Below are positions 8,687 to 17,683 of a stretch of DNA of 64,000 nucleotides, in pieces (within the stretch, counting starts at the first letter, position 1; each line of letters opens with the position of its first letter). Below the pieces are notes generated by a model. The model saw only the letters and a program-made list of their open reading frames with translations. It was not told where the DNA came from and searched no databases. The DNA lies in NCBI RefSeq assembly GCF_012939995.1, contig NZ_SPMZ01000014.1, positions 1-64,000 on the forward strand. Reading direction: 5' to 3'. A program made the position numbers and the translations under genes. Origin of the DNA: Candidatus Competibacter phosphatis. Its GTDB lineage: Bacteria; Pseudomonadota; Gammaproteobacteria; Competibacterales; Competibacteraceae.

Positions 8687-9820
8687 CCGCGCATCGCCGC
8701 GTCGGGGTCGATGATCGCCGCCCGCCAACCGGGAATCAGGGTGGCGACGATATAGGGCAGCACGGTGACCGCCAGCAGGACGAGGATCTGTTGTAAATCG
8801 ACCGCCGGCGTCAATCGGAAGTCGGGATACAGCACCGCCCAACCCTTGAGTACCGGCGCGAACAGCCGCGCGCCGCCGTGGAACACCTGCCACCAGGCCA
8901 GCAGATAGCCGACCAGAAACGCGGTCAGCGATAGCAGCGTGCCTTCCCATAATTTCATGCGCAGGATGTCGCCGGTTTCCCAGCCGATGGCCTTGAGGAT
9001 GCCGATTTCCCGTTTTTCCTCGGCGCTCAGCCCGGCGGCCTTGTCCCAGGCCAGGATCAGAAAGGCCAGCAGCAGCGAACCCAGCGCGACGAACACCATT
9101 CCCTCGCGCCAGTGGAACACGGCGTCGTAGGTGCGCAGGATTTCCGCGCGCAAAATCGGCCGGCTGGCGGGTAGGGCGAGCGCGATCTTGCCGGCCACGG
9201 TGCTCGCCTCGCGCGGGTTGCGCACCGTCAGCACGGCGTCGGTGTAGACCTCCGGCGGCAATTGGAACAGTTGGCGAAAGCCGGTTTCGGACAGCAGTAG
9301 CAGGTCGGCGCCCAGCAGCTCCGAGGCGGAATCCAGCACGCCGACGATGTGCAGCGACAGCGGCCGGCCGTCGGCGGCACGCAGGCTGAGATAGTCGCCG
9401 ACGCCGATCTGGCGGATTCGGGCCAGCGCCGCGCCGACGACGATTTCATCCGCCGCCAGTCCGCGTTCCGGCGCGACCATCAACGTGTAATTGGCCTTGA
9501 TCGCCGGATCGTAGTAGTAACCCCACAGCCGACCTCTCGCGGAACTGACCCCGCGAATTCGCCGCAAGGTATCCAGCCAGGCCGCCGGCAACGGATCGTG
9601 GCGGCCGGCAATCAACTTTTGTACGACCACCTCGGGGGCGTCTTGCAGCAGCAGCGTCGCTTCCCGCCGCAATCCTTGACTGAGCAGCAGCACCGAGGCG
9701 AACAAAAAACACCAGTAGGGTATAAACCAGCAGCAGGCCGAGGTTACGGGTTTTACGTCGCAGCAGGGCGGCTAGGGTGTAGTCGATCAGGTATTTTTGC
9801 CGTTCGAGCAAGGCGCGCAT
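8683..9820 (-). CDS. FtsX/MacB-type ABC permease, frame broken at A6 run
   Basis: The conserved part (340 residues) has a large extracytoplasmic domain flanked by membrane segments and the FtsX-type core (EKREIGILKAIGWETGDI). Its natural N-terminus, MRALLERQKYLIDYTLAALL with the first membrane helix, is in another frame starting at 9820. The two frames join if one base is removed from the six-A run at 9704-9709 (six T on the coding strand), giving VFLFASVLLLSQGLRREA. I therefore annotate one gene across the break. It forms a mechanotransmission-type ABC system with the overlapping ATPase and heads the NosL-like operon. It could be a true pseudogene, but the same insertion pattern recurs across the window. 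Confidence 0.75.
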
Positions 9821-10068
9821 GGCGGAATCGGCAGCGGTGGGGAATAGAAGCGGTGACGTAGCGTGACAATCGCATTAACCGGCCTCGACCGGCATTGACA
9901 ATTCTCAGAAAGGAAGATGTTGTTTTCACTTCGGCTCGGCATCTCGCTACCCTGTGCAAGTATCTCCACATTCTATAATGCCTACACTAGCCAGGGTGAT
10001 TTTCGAGTGAGCTACCCGCTGGTTTGAGTACTCGTGGGGATACGGACGAAATATAGGACTGATCTCAA

Positions 10069-11193
10069 ATGGGTATTGAGCGGTGGCAGATCGGAGTCTG
10101 GACAAGGCTGGGCGCGATTCTGTTTGGTTTGATGATCGTGTTAGGCGGTTGCTCGAAACTGGAACCGATCGAGATCGGCTTCGTGGGCGGTACCTCCGGG
10201 CGGGTTGCCGATCTCGGCATCGCTGGGCGCAACGGCGCCTTGCTTGCCGTGGAGTTGCGCAACCAGGCCGGTGGCGTGGCGGGACACAAGGTGGAACTGA
10301 TCATGAGGAACGACGAGCAGAACCCGGAAGTGGCCGAGCGGGTGACGCGGGAACTGATCGATCGGGGTGTTGCCGCCATCGTCGGACCAATGACCAGCGT
10401 TATTGCGGCGCGCATGGTGCCTATCGCCAACGAGGCTGGGATGCTCCTTATGAGCCCGACCGTTGCGACCGACGACCTCTCTCACCAGGACGATTACTTC
10501 TTTCGCGTAAGTTCCTCCGCCCGGGAATATGCAACCAAGGTGGCCATTTACCAGAGGCACTTGCGGCGCGTGGCGGCGGCTTACGATCTGAGCAACCAAT
10601 CATATACGATAAGCTGGCTCCATGGGTTTCGCGATACCTTGACCAAAAATGGCGGCGCGGTCATTCAGGTGCTTGGTTTCAAATCGGCGGGCGACACTCC
10701 GTTTTTGCCCATCGCCCGCGATTTGCTCGCGACCCAGCCAGATGAGGTGCTGATCGTCGCCAATGCGGTGGACACGGCGCTGTTGTGCCAGCAAATCCGC
10801 AAGCTCAATGCCCATGTGCCCATCGTGATCGCCGAATGGGGGGCGACCGAACAGTTGATCGAGCTGGGCGGCAAGGCGGTGGAGGGCGTGATCATGACGC
10901 AATTTTTTGATCGCAACAGCATCGTGCCACGTTATCGGGCATTTCGTCAGCGCTATCGAGATCGTTTCGATCAGGAGCCCGGTTTCGCGGGTACAGCAGG
11001 GTTCGATGCCGCCAATGTGGTTATGGACGCGCTCGCCCAGCGCCGGTCCGGGCAGAGCCTCAAGGAGGTTGTTCAGGCGGTGCGCCGGTTCGAGGGGGTC
11101 CAGCATCTTGTGTATTTCGATGAGTACGGCGACACGAAACGCGAAACGTTTATCTCCGTCGTGCGCGGCGGTCGGTTCGTCAGGGTCGAGTGA
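10069..11193 (+). CDS. Leucine/amide-type periplasmic binding lipoprotein
   Basis: The 374-residue protein starts with a signal peptide ending in a lipobox (VLGGC, Cys about 26) and continues as a type I periplasmic binding fold of the branched-chain amino acid/amide class (IGFVGGTSGRVADLGIAGRNGA, later VGPMTSVIAARMVPIANEAG). Such proteins usually feed an ABC importer, but none is present. The gene instead overlaps by 4 bp (GTGA) the start of a dCache-GGDEF-EAL protein. A role as ligand sensor that docks on that receptor is therefore more likely than transport. The ligand cannot be read from sequence. Confidence 0.85.
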   Translation: MGIERWQIGVWTRLGAILFGLMIVLGGCSKLEPIEIGFVGGTSGRVADLGIAGRNGALLAVELRNQAGGVAGHKVELIMRNDEQNPEVAERVTRELIDRGVAAIVGPMTSVIAARMVPIANEAGMLLMSPTVATDDLSHQDDYFFRVSSSAREYATKVAIYQRHLRRVAAAYDLSNQSYTISWLHGFRDTLTKNGGAVIQVLGFKSAGDTPFLPIARDLLATQPDEVLIVANAVDTALLCQQIRKLNAHVPIVIAEWGATEQLIELGGKAVEGVIMTQFFDRNSIVPRYRAFRQRYRDRFDQEPGFAGTAGFDAANVVMDALAQRRSGQSLKEVVQAVRRFEGVQHLVYFDEYGDTKRETFISVVRGGRFVRVE

Positions 11194-14100
11194 AGTTTGT
11201 GCGGAGGCAATCTCTCCGGTGGTGGTTGACGCTGCGGTTCGTGTGGGTGGCTGCATTGCCCTTGACTGTGGTCGCCATGTTGGTGTGGCTGTGGTTGGTG
11301 CCCCTCATCCGTGCCGACTTCGAAACGCGCCACCAAGCGCTGGCCCGGGCCGTGGCCGGTCAGATTGAGACCTACCTGTTCGGTGTCCAGCGCCAGCTCG
11401 ACGCGGTCGCCGGACTATGGCGTGGCTTGGGCTATCGCCCCACCCCCTACTGGTTTGCGCTGCTCGACGCGCATGTCGGCACAGGCGAGGTGTTCGAGGC
11501 GATCTACATGTTCAATTCAGCCGATAGGGTGCATTCCGTGGGTTTACCCGAGACTCAGCGGGGTCGGCGCGAGGATTTGATCGGGCTGGATCTATCCCAG
11601 CGCGATTTTTTGCGCCGGACGCGCACGCTGGGTGAACGGGTTTGGTCCGAGGTTTTTCTGTCGGTCGTAACGGGACGTTTGGCGGTGGCGCTGGCGGTTC
11701 CGGTCAACAATCAGGGGGTCGTCGGTGAGATCGCCATCGAGCCGCTTGCCGCCTTCTTGAACGGCTTGCCCGGCCAATCGGACCTGCTTGCATTGATTCT
11801 CGACCATCGCGGCCAGGTTATCGCTCATTCCGGGCGTGCCTTCGGTGGCCAGCAACTCAACTTGAGTCACCTACCCATCGTCCGCGAGGCATTGCATGGC
11901 CAGTTCTCGACCCAGGGTTTCGAATTCGAGGGCGAGGCGTTGCTTGGAACCGTGGTCGGAGTTCCACGGGTCGATTGGATCGTTCTGATCGCCCAGCCGC
12001 AACGCGAGATATTTCAGCAGGTCGCGACCATACTGTCGGTGATGGTCGTTGGTGTGGGGGGGGCGCTACTACTGGCGATTTTGGCCGGATCGGTGCTGGC
12101 CCGCGCTTGTTCGAAGCGCTTCGCCGATTACGTTGAGCAAACCGGCGCGATTGCCAGAGGTGACTACGACCGTCCGTGGCCAACCTCCCGCATCGTGGAA
12201 TTCGCCGATTTGGCGAACGGTCTTCAGCGTATGTCGGATGCCATTCACCAGCGCGAACAAGCGATTCTCGCCAGCGAAGCACGGTTTCGCGACCTGTCGG
12301 CCATGGCGTCGGACTGGTTCTGGGAGCAGGACGAGCAATTTCGATTCACCTATTTTTCCACGGGCGACGCGACGCACTGTCTGGAGCAGTCCGGCATCGT
12401 TCTCCCCGCATTGTTGGGTAAGACCCGCTGGGAAATACCCATCGACATGACGGCCGAACAGTGGGCGGAGCACCGGTCCATGCTGGAAGCTCACCAACCG
12501 TTTCGGGACTTCGAGTACCGACGGTACCTGAACGACGATGCCGAACACTGGTTCAGCATCAACGGTCAACCGCGGTTCGATGCCGCCGGCCGGTTTGTCG
12601 GCTATCGCGGTACCGGCCGCGACATCACCGAGCGCAAGCGGGCGGAAGCGCACCAGCGGTTGGCGGAGGCGGTGTTCGAGGCGGCCCAGGACGCCATTCT
12701 GGTACTCGATTCCGAAGGAAGAATCGTTGCCGTCAACCCGACCTTCACCACGATTACCGGCTATACCGAAGCGGAGGTGCGGGGGCAAACCCCACACCTG
12801 CTGTGGGCCGACAGCCAGCCGGAGGCCTATTTTGCAACCCTGTGGCAGACCGTTTTACACGAGGGAGCATGGCAGGGTGAGTTCTGGAGCCGATGCAAGG
12901 ACGGCGAACACCGTGCGATGTTGGCCAGCCTGGGGGCGGTGCGGGACACGGCCGGTCGAGTGACCCACTACGTAGGCATTGCCACCGATATCACCACCTC
13001 GAAGGTTGCCGAGAAGCGCATTGAGCGTCTGGCCTTTTTCGACACGCTGACCGATCTGCCCAATCGGGCACTGCTGGCACAGCGAGCCGAACTGGCGCTG
13101 GCGCTGGCCAAGCGGCATCACGATACCTTGGCGGTGCTATTTCTCGATCTGGACCGCTTCAAGGAAGTCAACGATTCGCTCGGTCACGCCGAGGGCGACG
13201 ATCTGCTGATCCAGGTCGCTGAGCGCCTTAAGGCGCTTACCCGGACCGAGGATACGGTCTGTCGGCTGGGGGGTGACGAATTTGTACTGCTGTTGCCCGA
13301 GGTCAACCAGGAGAGGACATTGCGGGTGGCTGGTAAGATCCTGGCGGCGTTTTGCCAGCCGTTCACCGTGGCCAGCCACTCCTTGCAGGTCACCGTTTCC
13401 ATCGGTATCGCTCTCTACCCGCACGACGGCATCGACTTCGCCGAACTGATGAGAAACGCCGACACTGCCCTGTACCGAGCCAAGCAGGACGGGCGCAACA
13501 CCCGCGTGCTCTACGATCAGGCAATGAACGCCGCGCTCGTCGAGCGACTGATACTGGAGACGGATCTGCGCGGCGCCATCGCCGCTGGCCACCTGCGCGC
13601 CTATTTCCAACCCAAGGTGCGGTTGGGCGACCAAGCCTTGGTCGGGGCCGAGGCCCTGATGCGCTGGTTCCACCCCGAGCGCGGCCTGATCCCACCGGAC
13701 CAGTTTATCCCGGTGGCGGAGGCCAGCGATCTCATCATCACGCTCGGTGACTGGATGCTGGCCGAGGTCTGCCGGCAACTGGCTGCTTGGCGCGGAGAGG
13801 GCTGGCCGCCGTTGGTCGTCGCGGTCAACCTGGCCGCCCGCCATTTCCGCCAGCCGGGTCTCGTCGAGCGGATTTGCGGTTTGCTGGAGGCCCATGGTCT
13901 GCCGCCACATGTCCTGGAACTGGAGCTGACCGAATCCACCTTGCTGGAGCTTGGGGCGCAGACCGAGGATACGCTGCGGTCCCTGAAGCAATTGGGGGTT
14001 GGGCTGGCCATCGACGACTTTGGCACCGGCTACTCCAGCCTGAGCTACCTCAAGCGCTTGCCGCTGACCGCCCTGAAGATTGATCGGGGCTTCGTGCGCG

Positions 14101-14342
14101 ACCTGGCCATCGATCCTGACGACCGTGCCTTGGTTGCCACCATCGTCGCCATCGGTCATCAGATGAATATGGTGGTGGTGGCCGAAGGAGTGGAGACCGA
14201 GGATCAACGCCATTTCCTGCTGGAACAGGGCTGCGATCTGGCCCAAGGCTATCTCTTCGGCCGCCCCATGCCCGTTGAGGAGTTGGTCAACTGGTTGGCG
14301 AGCGCGTCTTACGAGCTTGACCCAGGTGCGTGCTCGGCTTGA
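11190..14342 (+). CDS. dCache-HAMP-PAS-PAS-GGDEF-EAL c-di-GMP signalling protein
   Basis: The 1050-residue protein has a first membrane helix (about 13-35), a periplasmic dCache-like sensor (about 40-270), a second helix (about 277-303), a HAMP region, two PAS domains (about 365-480 and 490-610), a GGDEF domain and an EAL domain. The cyclase motif is intact (RLGGDEF near residue 694) with an RTED inhibitory site five residues before it. The phosphodiesterase motif is also intact (EALMRW near 821; DDFGTGYSSL). Both activities are thus possible, as in bifunctional c-di-GMP enzymes. The start is the GTG overlapping the stop of the binding-protein gene, which implies translational coupling. Confidence 0.92.
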   Translation: MKFVRRQSLRWWLTLRFVWVAALPLTVVAMLVWLWLVPLIRADFETRHQALARAVAGQIETYLFGVQRQLDAVAGLWRGLGYRPTPYWFALLDAHVGTGEVFEAIYMFNSADRVHSVGLPETQRGRREDLIGLDLSQRDFLRRTRTLGERVWSEVFLSVVTGRLAVALAVPVNNQGVVGEIAIEPLAAFLNGLPGQSDLLALILDHRGQVIAHSGRAFGGQQLNLSHLPIVREALHGQFSTQGFEFEGEALLGTVVGVPRVDWIVLIAQPQREIFQQVATILSVMVVGVGGALLLAILAGSVLARACSKRFADYVEQTGAIARGDYDRPWPTSRIVEFADLANGLQRMSDAIHQREQAILASEARFRDLSAMASDWFWEQDEQFRFTYFSTGDATHCLEQSGIVLPALLGKTRWEIPIDMTAEQWAEHRSMLEAHQPFRDFEYRRYLNDDAEHWFSINGQPRFDAAGRFVGYRGTGRDITERKRAEAHQRLAEAVFEAAQDAILVLDSEGRIVAVNPTFTTITGYTEAEVRGQTPHLLWADSQPEAYFATLWQTVLHEGAWQGEFWSRCKDGEHRAMLASLGAVRDTAGRVTHYVGIATDITTSKVAEKRIERLAFFDTLTDLPNRALLAQRAELALALAKRHHDTLAVLFLDLDRFKEVNDSLGHAEGDDLLIQVAERLKALTRTEDTVCRLGGDEFVLLLPEVNQERTLRVAGKILAAFCQPFTVASHSLQVTVSIGIALYPHDGIDFAELMRNADTALYRAKQDGRNTRVLYDQAMNAALVERLILETDLRGAIAAGHLRAYFQPKVRLGDQALVGAEALMRWFHPERGLIPPDQFIPVAEASDLIITLGDWMLAEVCRQLAAWRGEGWPPLVVAVNLAARHFRQPGLVERICGLLEAHGLPPHVLELELTESTLLELGAQTEDTLRSLKQLGVGLAIDDFGTGYSSLSYLKRLPLTALKIDRGFVRDLAIDPDDRALVATIVAIGHQMNMVVVAEGVETEDQRHFLLEQGCDLAQGYLFGRPMPVEELVNWLASASYELDPGACSA

Positions 14343-14482
14343 CTGGTGTGTGAAGCGACCGGTGCGAAAGGGCATTATTTTTAGTTGCCCTGTCGTTCGG
14401 CGACAAACCGGGGTACTGGGTTACGCTGCTGATCAACCGAACATGGTCAAGCCGGATCGGGATGATGGGAAATTCCCGCCGC

Positions 14483-14800
14483 TCAGCGGGAGGGCAAGGT
14501 CAGGCTAGGTGGAGGAGGCAGCAGCGCGCCGCTGGGAAAATGGTCCAGTGCCGCCGGATGATCCTGAAACGGGCTGTGCCGGTCGGCCTGGGCCGGGTGG
14601 CGGGTGTAGCGGGCCTCGGTGAACAGGCTGAGGTCCGTCAAACCCAGTTCGCGGACCAGCGCCCGGTCGGCGGCGCGAGCCGTCGGCCGGGAGCGCCACG
14701 CCGAGTCCGCCAGCGTCAGTCCGAACAGCAGCGACAGAATCGCTAGCAGGGTCAAGGCGGCATTCGCCTTGTGGGGATGAGGGAAGCGTCGCAGCGGCAT
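14483..14800 (-). CDS. Small membrane-anchored conserved hypothetical
   Basis: From the ATG at 14800 the product is about 105 residues: a basic start, one hydrophobic helix (ALTLLAILSLLFGLTLA) and a polar tail with ARYTRHPAQADRHSPFQDHP and HFPSGALLPPP. I recall similar short proteins with this tail in other gammaproteobacteria, but no function. Upstream in-frame starts to 14884 would put polar sequence before the helix, so the shorter form is preferred. It lies between the GGDEF-EAL gene (convergent) and the rpsF promoter region (divergent). Confidence 0.6.
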   Translation of the reverse strand: MPLRRFPHPHKANAALTLLAILSLLFGLTLADSAWRSRPTARAADRALVRELGLTDLSLFTEARYTRHPAQADRHSPFQDHPAALDHFPSGALLPPPPSLTLPSR

Positions 14801-14953
14801 GGATAATTTCAGGTGATTGACTGATCGCAGCTTATTCGGCTGGACTTGCTTTGGCAACGGCAAACCGGACCGGGTCCGTTTCATCCAGGCGAATCGCTGG
14901 GCGGCTCCCGTCGTTGCGTCCCCTGGCCTTTCCTCCTAGAATACCTACCCCTT

Positions 14954-15021
14954 GCGGTCCGCTTGGACCGCGACTCCTTGCCTCACCGGTTCTCGGGAGG
15001 CTGTCTATACATCCGTAAGGA
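14954..15021 (+). promoter_or_regulatory. Candidate rpsF leader RNA (S6:S18 binding type)
   Basis: The rpsF 5' region holds two hairpins. GCGGTCC/GGACCGC (14954-14971) has a GCTT loop; GCCTC/GAGGC (14980-15001) has a 12-nt loop containing ACCGG. A CCG exposed in a bulge or loop just upstream of rpsF is the hallmark of the S6:S18-binding leader that gives autogenous control. AAGGAG follows at 15016-15021, 6 nt before the ATG. The fit to the published consensus is by eye only. Confidence 0.35.
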
Positions 15022-15027
15022 GCCGCA

Positions 15028-15426
15028 ATGCGACATTACGAAATCGTGTTTCTGGTCCATCCCGACCAGAGCGAACAAGTGCCGGCGATGATCGAGCGTT
15101 ATCGCGCGATGGTCGAAGAGGATGGTGGCCATCTTCACCGCCTGGAGGATTGGGGTCGGCGACAACTAGCCTATCCCATCCATAAGATCCACAAGGCGCA
15201 CTACGTATTGATGAACGTCGAGTGCAGCTTGGCGGTGCTGGAAGAGTTGCAGAGCGCCTTCCGCTTCAACGATGCCGTGATTCGCAACCTGATCATCGAG
15301 CGGGATGGCCCGGAAGTCGAACCGTCGCCGCTGGTCAGGTCGCGCGACGATCGTGGCGATCGTGGCGATCGTGACGATCGCGACGACTCCGACGATGTCG
15401 TCGAGGCCGACGACGAAGCCGCCTGA
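15028..15426 (+). CDS. rpsF: 30S ribosomal protein S6
   Basis: The 132-residue protein matches bacterial S6 from the first residue ([20 protein letters not shown]) through the conserved [19 protein letters not shown] and [10 protein letters not shown] segments. S6 binds the central domain of 16S rRNA with S18. It is longer than a bare S6 because of an Asp/Arg-rich acidic tail (about residues 107-132) built on a short DNA repeat; E. coli S6 is also extended by glutamates after translation. AAGGAG precedes the ATG. It heads rpsF-priB-rpsR-DUF2232-rplI. Confidence 0.97.
   Translation: MRHYEIVFLVHPDQSEQVPAMIERYRAMVEEDGGHLHRLEDWGRRQLAYPIHKIHKAHYVLMNVECSLAVLEELQSAFRFNDAVIRNLIIERDGPEVEPSPLVRSRDDRGDRGDRDDRDDSDDVVEADDEAA
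15349..15384 (+). repeat. 9-bp tandem repeat inside rpsF
   Basis: Four imperfect copies of a 9-base unit (GATCGTGGC, GATCGTGGC, GATCGTGAC, GATCGCGAC) encode the Asp-Arg-Gly/Asp tail of S6. The copy number keeps the reading frame, so variation would change only tail length. Confidence 0.8.
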
Positions 15427-15455
15427 GCCCGAGCCGGTGTCGGCCTCGCGTTACC

Positions 15456-15797
15456 ATGCCGTCCGCACCACCCGCCGACAACTGTCTGCTCATCGTCGGT
15501 CAGGTCGCGGGGAGTTGCGAAACCCGCCAGTCGCCAGCGGGCGTGCCCATCAGCCGTTTCCTGCTGGAACACCATTCCGGCCAAGTGGAAGCCGGTATTT
15601 CGCGCGAGGCGCGCTGCCGGATTCCGGTGGTGGCTTGTGGCGAGGCCCTGACCGGCATTGCTGGCTCGCTGGTGGCCGGTACCCGGTTGCGGGTGCGAGG
15701 CTTTGTCAGCCGCGCCAATTATCGCGAGGGCGAATACCGTTTGGTGTTGCACGCCGCCCGCATTGAGATGCTTGATCACGAATCATCCGAGGATTGA
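15456..15797 (+). CDS. priB: Primosomal replication protein N (PriB)
   Basis: The 113-residue protein is a single-OB-fold, single-strand-DNA-binding protein of the PriB type, identified by [26 protein letters not shown] and [26 protein letters not shown], and by its position between rpsF and rpsR, which is diagnostic. PriB helps PriA and DnaT reload DnaB at stalled replication forks. dnaB is encoded in the same run 1.9 kb downstream. It is slightly longer than E. coli PriB (104 residues), mainly in a loose C-terminus. Confidence 0.9.
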   Translation: MPSAPPADNCLLIVGQVAGSCETRQSPAGVPISRFLLEHHSGQVEAGISREARCRIPVVACGEALTGIAGSLVAGTRLRVRGFVSRANYREGEYRLVLHAARIEMLDHESSED

Positions 15798-15802
15798 ATC
15801 CC

Positions 15803-16029
15803 ATGTCGCGTTTTTTTTTCGTCGTAAGAAGTTTTGCCGTTTCACCGCCGAAGGCGTCAAGGAAATCGACTATAAGGACATCGCCACCCTGAAGAATTAC
15901 ATCAGCGAGACCGGCAAGATCGTGCCGAGCCGCATCACCGGTACCAAGGCTCGCTACCAGCGGCAACTCTCGGTGGCGATCAAGCGCGCCCGTTTTCTGG
16001 CGTTGCTGCCGTACTGCGACCGGCATTAA
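15803..16029 (+). CDS. rpsR: 30S ribosomal protein S18, frame broken at T9 run
   Basis: From [18 protein letters not shown] to LLPYCDRH the sequence is a clear S18. The ATG at 15803 (MSR) is out of frame with it because nine T follow at 15811-15819. Seven T would give [13 protein letters not shown], matching the usual S18 start and a 74-residue product. Ten T would also restore frame but with an extra Phe. There is no alternative ATG, GTG or TTG in the S18 frame near the start. Because S18 is essential, a sequence error is the simplest reading; polymerase slippage on the T run is the biological alternative. Confidence 0.9.
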
Positions 16030-16074
16030 GTTCGCCGAGCGGGACGATCGACCCGGCCGCGGCGGGTATCCGGC

Positions 16075-16986
16075 GTGAAATCCATTGCCGTCTTCGTCAT
16101 GCGCGGCCGGTCCGCAGCGGTGCTGATCGCGGCACCCACGGCGGTGCTGTTTTGGTTGTTCCCACCACTCCTGATCGTATCCGGCGCGGTGGTGGCGTTG
16201 GTGACCTTGCGCCGGGGCGCGGCCGAAGGCGCATTGCTCGCGGTGCTGGCCGGGTTGGGTGCCGGCGCGCTGGCCGGACTGGTGCTGGGTCTGGGCGCAA
16301 TGTGGCCGATGCTGTCGGTGGTGCTGGCCTGCTGGATCCCGTTATGGGCACTGGCGTCGCTGTTGCGAGCCACGGTATCGCTGTCCGTGACGCTGCGAGC
16401 CGCCGCCCTGCTGGGTTTGCTGGGCGTGGGTGGATTCTACCTGGTGCTAGGCGACCCGGCGGTTTGGTGGAGCCAGACGCTTGACGGCCTGCGGCAGGGA
16501 TTGACGACGTTGCCATCGGGCGAACGGGCTACCTTGGAGCAGTTGCTGGATCTGTTGCGGAGCTGGGCGCCGTTGTTGCCGGGACAGGTGGTCAGCGCGG
16601 CGCTGTTATTCGTGCTGGCGGGATTGCTGCTCGGCCGCTGGTGGCAGGCGCTGTTGTTCAATCCAGGAGGTTTTCGTCCCGAATTTCATCAGTTGCGCCT
16701 GGGTCGTCCGCTGGCGTTGCTGGCGCTGGCGTTGTTCGGCGCGGCGGTGTTGTCCGGCTGGCCGGCCCTGAGCAATCTGGTGTTGGTGCTGGGAACGCTC
16801 TACAGCGTGCAAGGCATCGCCGTGGCACACGCCCTGGTCTTCAAGCTGCGGCTCTCGCCGGCCTGGTTGCTGCTGCTTTACCTGTTCCTGGTGCCGCTGC
16901 TATCGCAACTGGTCATGGCGTTGGGCATCGCCGATGCCTGGGCCGATTTTCGGACCCGTGCCCGGCCGCGTCCGGGCAAACCCTGA
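16075..16986 (+). CDS. DUF2232 family membrane protein
   Basis: A 303-residue, very hydrophobic protein with about eight membrane segments. Its position between rpsR and rplI is typical of DUF2232 (YybS-like) proteins in gammaproteobacteria. The family has no firm function. A middle soluble stretch (about residues 140-170, GLRQGLTTLPSGERATLEQL) separates two membrane halves, and the C-terminus is basic (RTRARPRPGKP). The gene starts 45 bp after rpsR and ends 48 bp before rplI, so it is probably co-transcribed with the ribosomal genes. Confidence 0.75.
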   Translation: MKSIAVFVMRGRSAAVLIAAPTAVLFWLFPPLLIVSGAVVALVTLRRGAAEGALLAVLAGLGAGALAGLVLGLGAMWPMLSVVLACWIPLWALASLLRATVSLSVTLRAAALLGLLGVGGFYLVLGDPAVWWSQTLDGLRQGLTTLPSGERATLEQLLDLLRSWAPLLPGQVVSAALLFVLAGLLLGRWWQALLFNPGGFRPEFHQLRLGRPLALLALALFGAAVLSGWPALSNLVLVLGTLYSVQGIAVAHALVFKLRLSPAWLLLLYLFLVPLLSQLVMALGIADAWADFRTRARPRPGKP

Positions 16987-17034
16987 ACTCACCTTATTTA
17001 CCCTACGCGTCGAAACGCACATCGGAGTTTGACG

Positions 17035-17484
17035 ATGGAAATCATTTTGCTGGAAAAAATCACCAATCTGGGCGGTCTGGGCGATCGGATCAAGGTCAAG
17101 CCGGGCTATGCCCGCAATTTCCTGATCCCCAAGGGCAAGGCCACCGAGGCGACCCCGGCCAACCTCGCCCGTTTCGAAGCCCGCCGCGCCGAACTGGAAC
17201 GGATAGCCGCCGAGTTGCTGGCCAAAGCCAAGGCCCGTGCCGAACAACTCGCCGAGTTGATCGTGACCTTGTCGGTCAAGACCGGCAGCGAAGGCCGTTT
17301 GTTCGGCTCGGTCGGTGCCGCCGATATCGCCAATGCGGTGTCGGCCGCCGGAATCGAATTGCAGAAGCACGAGATCCGGCTGTCGACCGGTTCGATTCGC
17401 CAGATCGGCGAGTACGATGTGGATTTGCTGTTGCACCCCGAAGTGAAGACCCAGATCCGGGTCAACATCATCGCCGAGGCCTGA
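17035..17484 (+). CDS. rplI: 50S ribosomal protein L9
   Basis: The 149-residue product matches L9 over its full length: N-terminal MEIILLEKITNLGGLGD and the signature VKPGYARNFLIPKGKA, a long central helix (about residues 45-75) and the C-terminal domain ending VKTQIRVNIIAEA. L9 binds domain V of 23S rRNA near the L1 stalk. The ATG at 17035 has CGGAG 8-9 nt upstream; an in-frame TTG six bases earlier is unlikely. It is the last ribosomal gene of the rpsF operon. Confidence 0.97.
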   Translation: MEIILLEKITNLGGLGDRIKVKPGYARNFLIPKGKATEATPANLARFEARRAELERIAAELLAKAKARAEQLAELIVTLSVKTGSEGRLFGSVGAADIANAVSAAGIELQKHEIRLSTGSIRQIGEYDVDLLLHPEVKTQIRVNIIAEA

Positions 17485-17503
17485 GCCGCGACTAATCGGC
17501 GCG

Positions 17504-17519
17504 TCCCCGCCGGGGATTT
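17504..17519 (+). terminator. Weak candidate terminator after rplI
   Basis: A 5-bp GC stem (TCCCC/GGGGA, loop GCC) is followed by only three T. It would end the rpsF-rplI transcript, but the stem and T tract are short, so read-through into dnaB is likely. Confidence 0.3.
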
Positions 17520-17683
17520 GGACTAGACTCAAATCATCCATTTCCCGCGCGGGCCCGGTCCGCGGGCCGGCGCCGCATCGGGCGTCTTGCGCCCACTCAT
17601 CCCCCCTCGCGGGAATTTCGTGGCCGTGCCGCCGAACCATAGCGGCGGGCGGCGGATCGCCGGTTGTTTCCGAGAGTTCCGTC

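Noticed and set aside
9690-9720. Programmed frameshift in the ABC permease
   Set aside because: The A6 run lacks a following stimulatory structure, and the same one-base excess recurs in unrelated genes, so a common technical cause is more likely.
17485-17683. tRNA gene between rplI and dnaB, and elsewhere in intergenic gaps
   Set aside because: No cloverleaf, T-loop TTCGA box or CCA end could be traced by eye in any gap. I found no tRNA or rRNA gene in the window.
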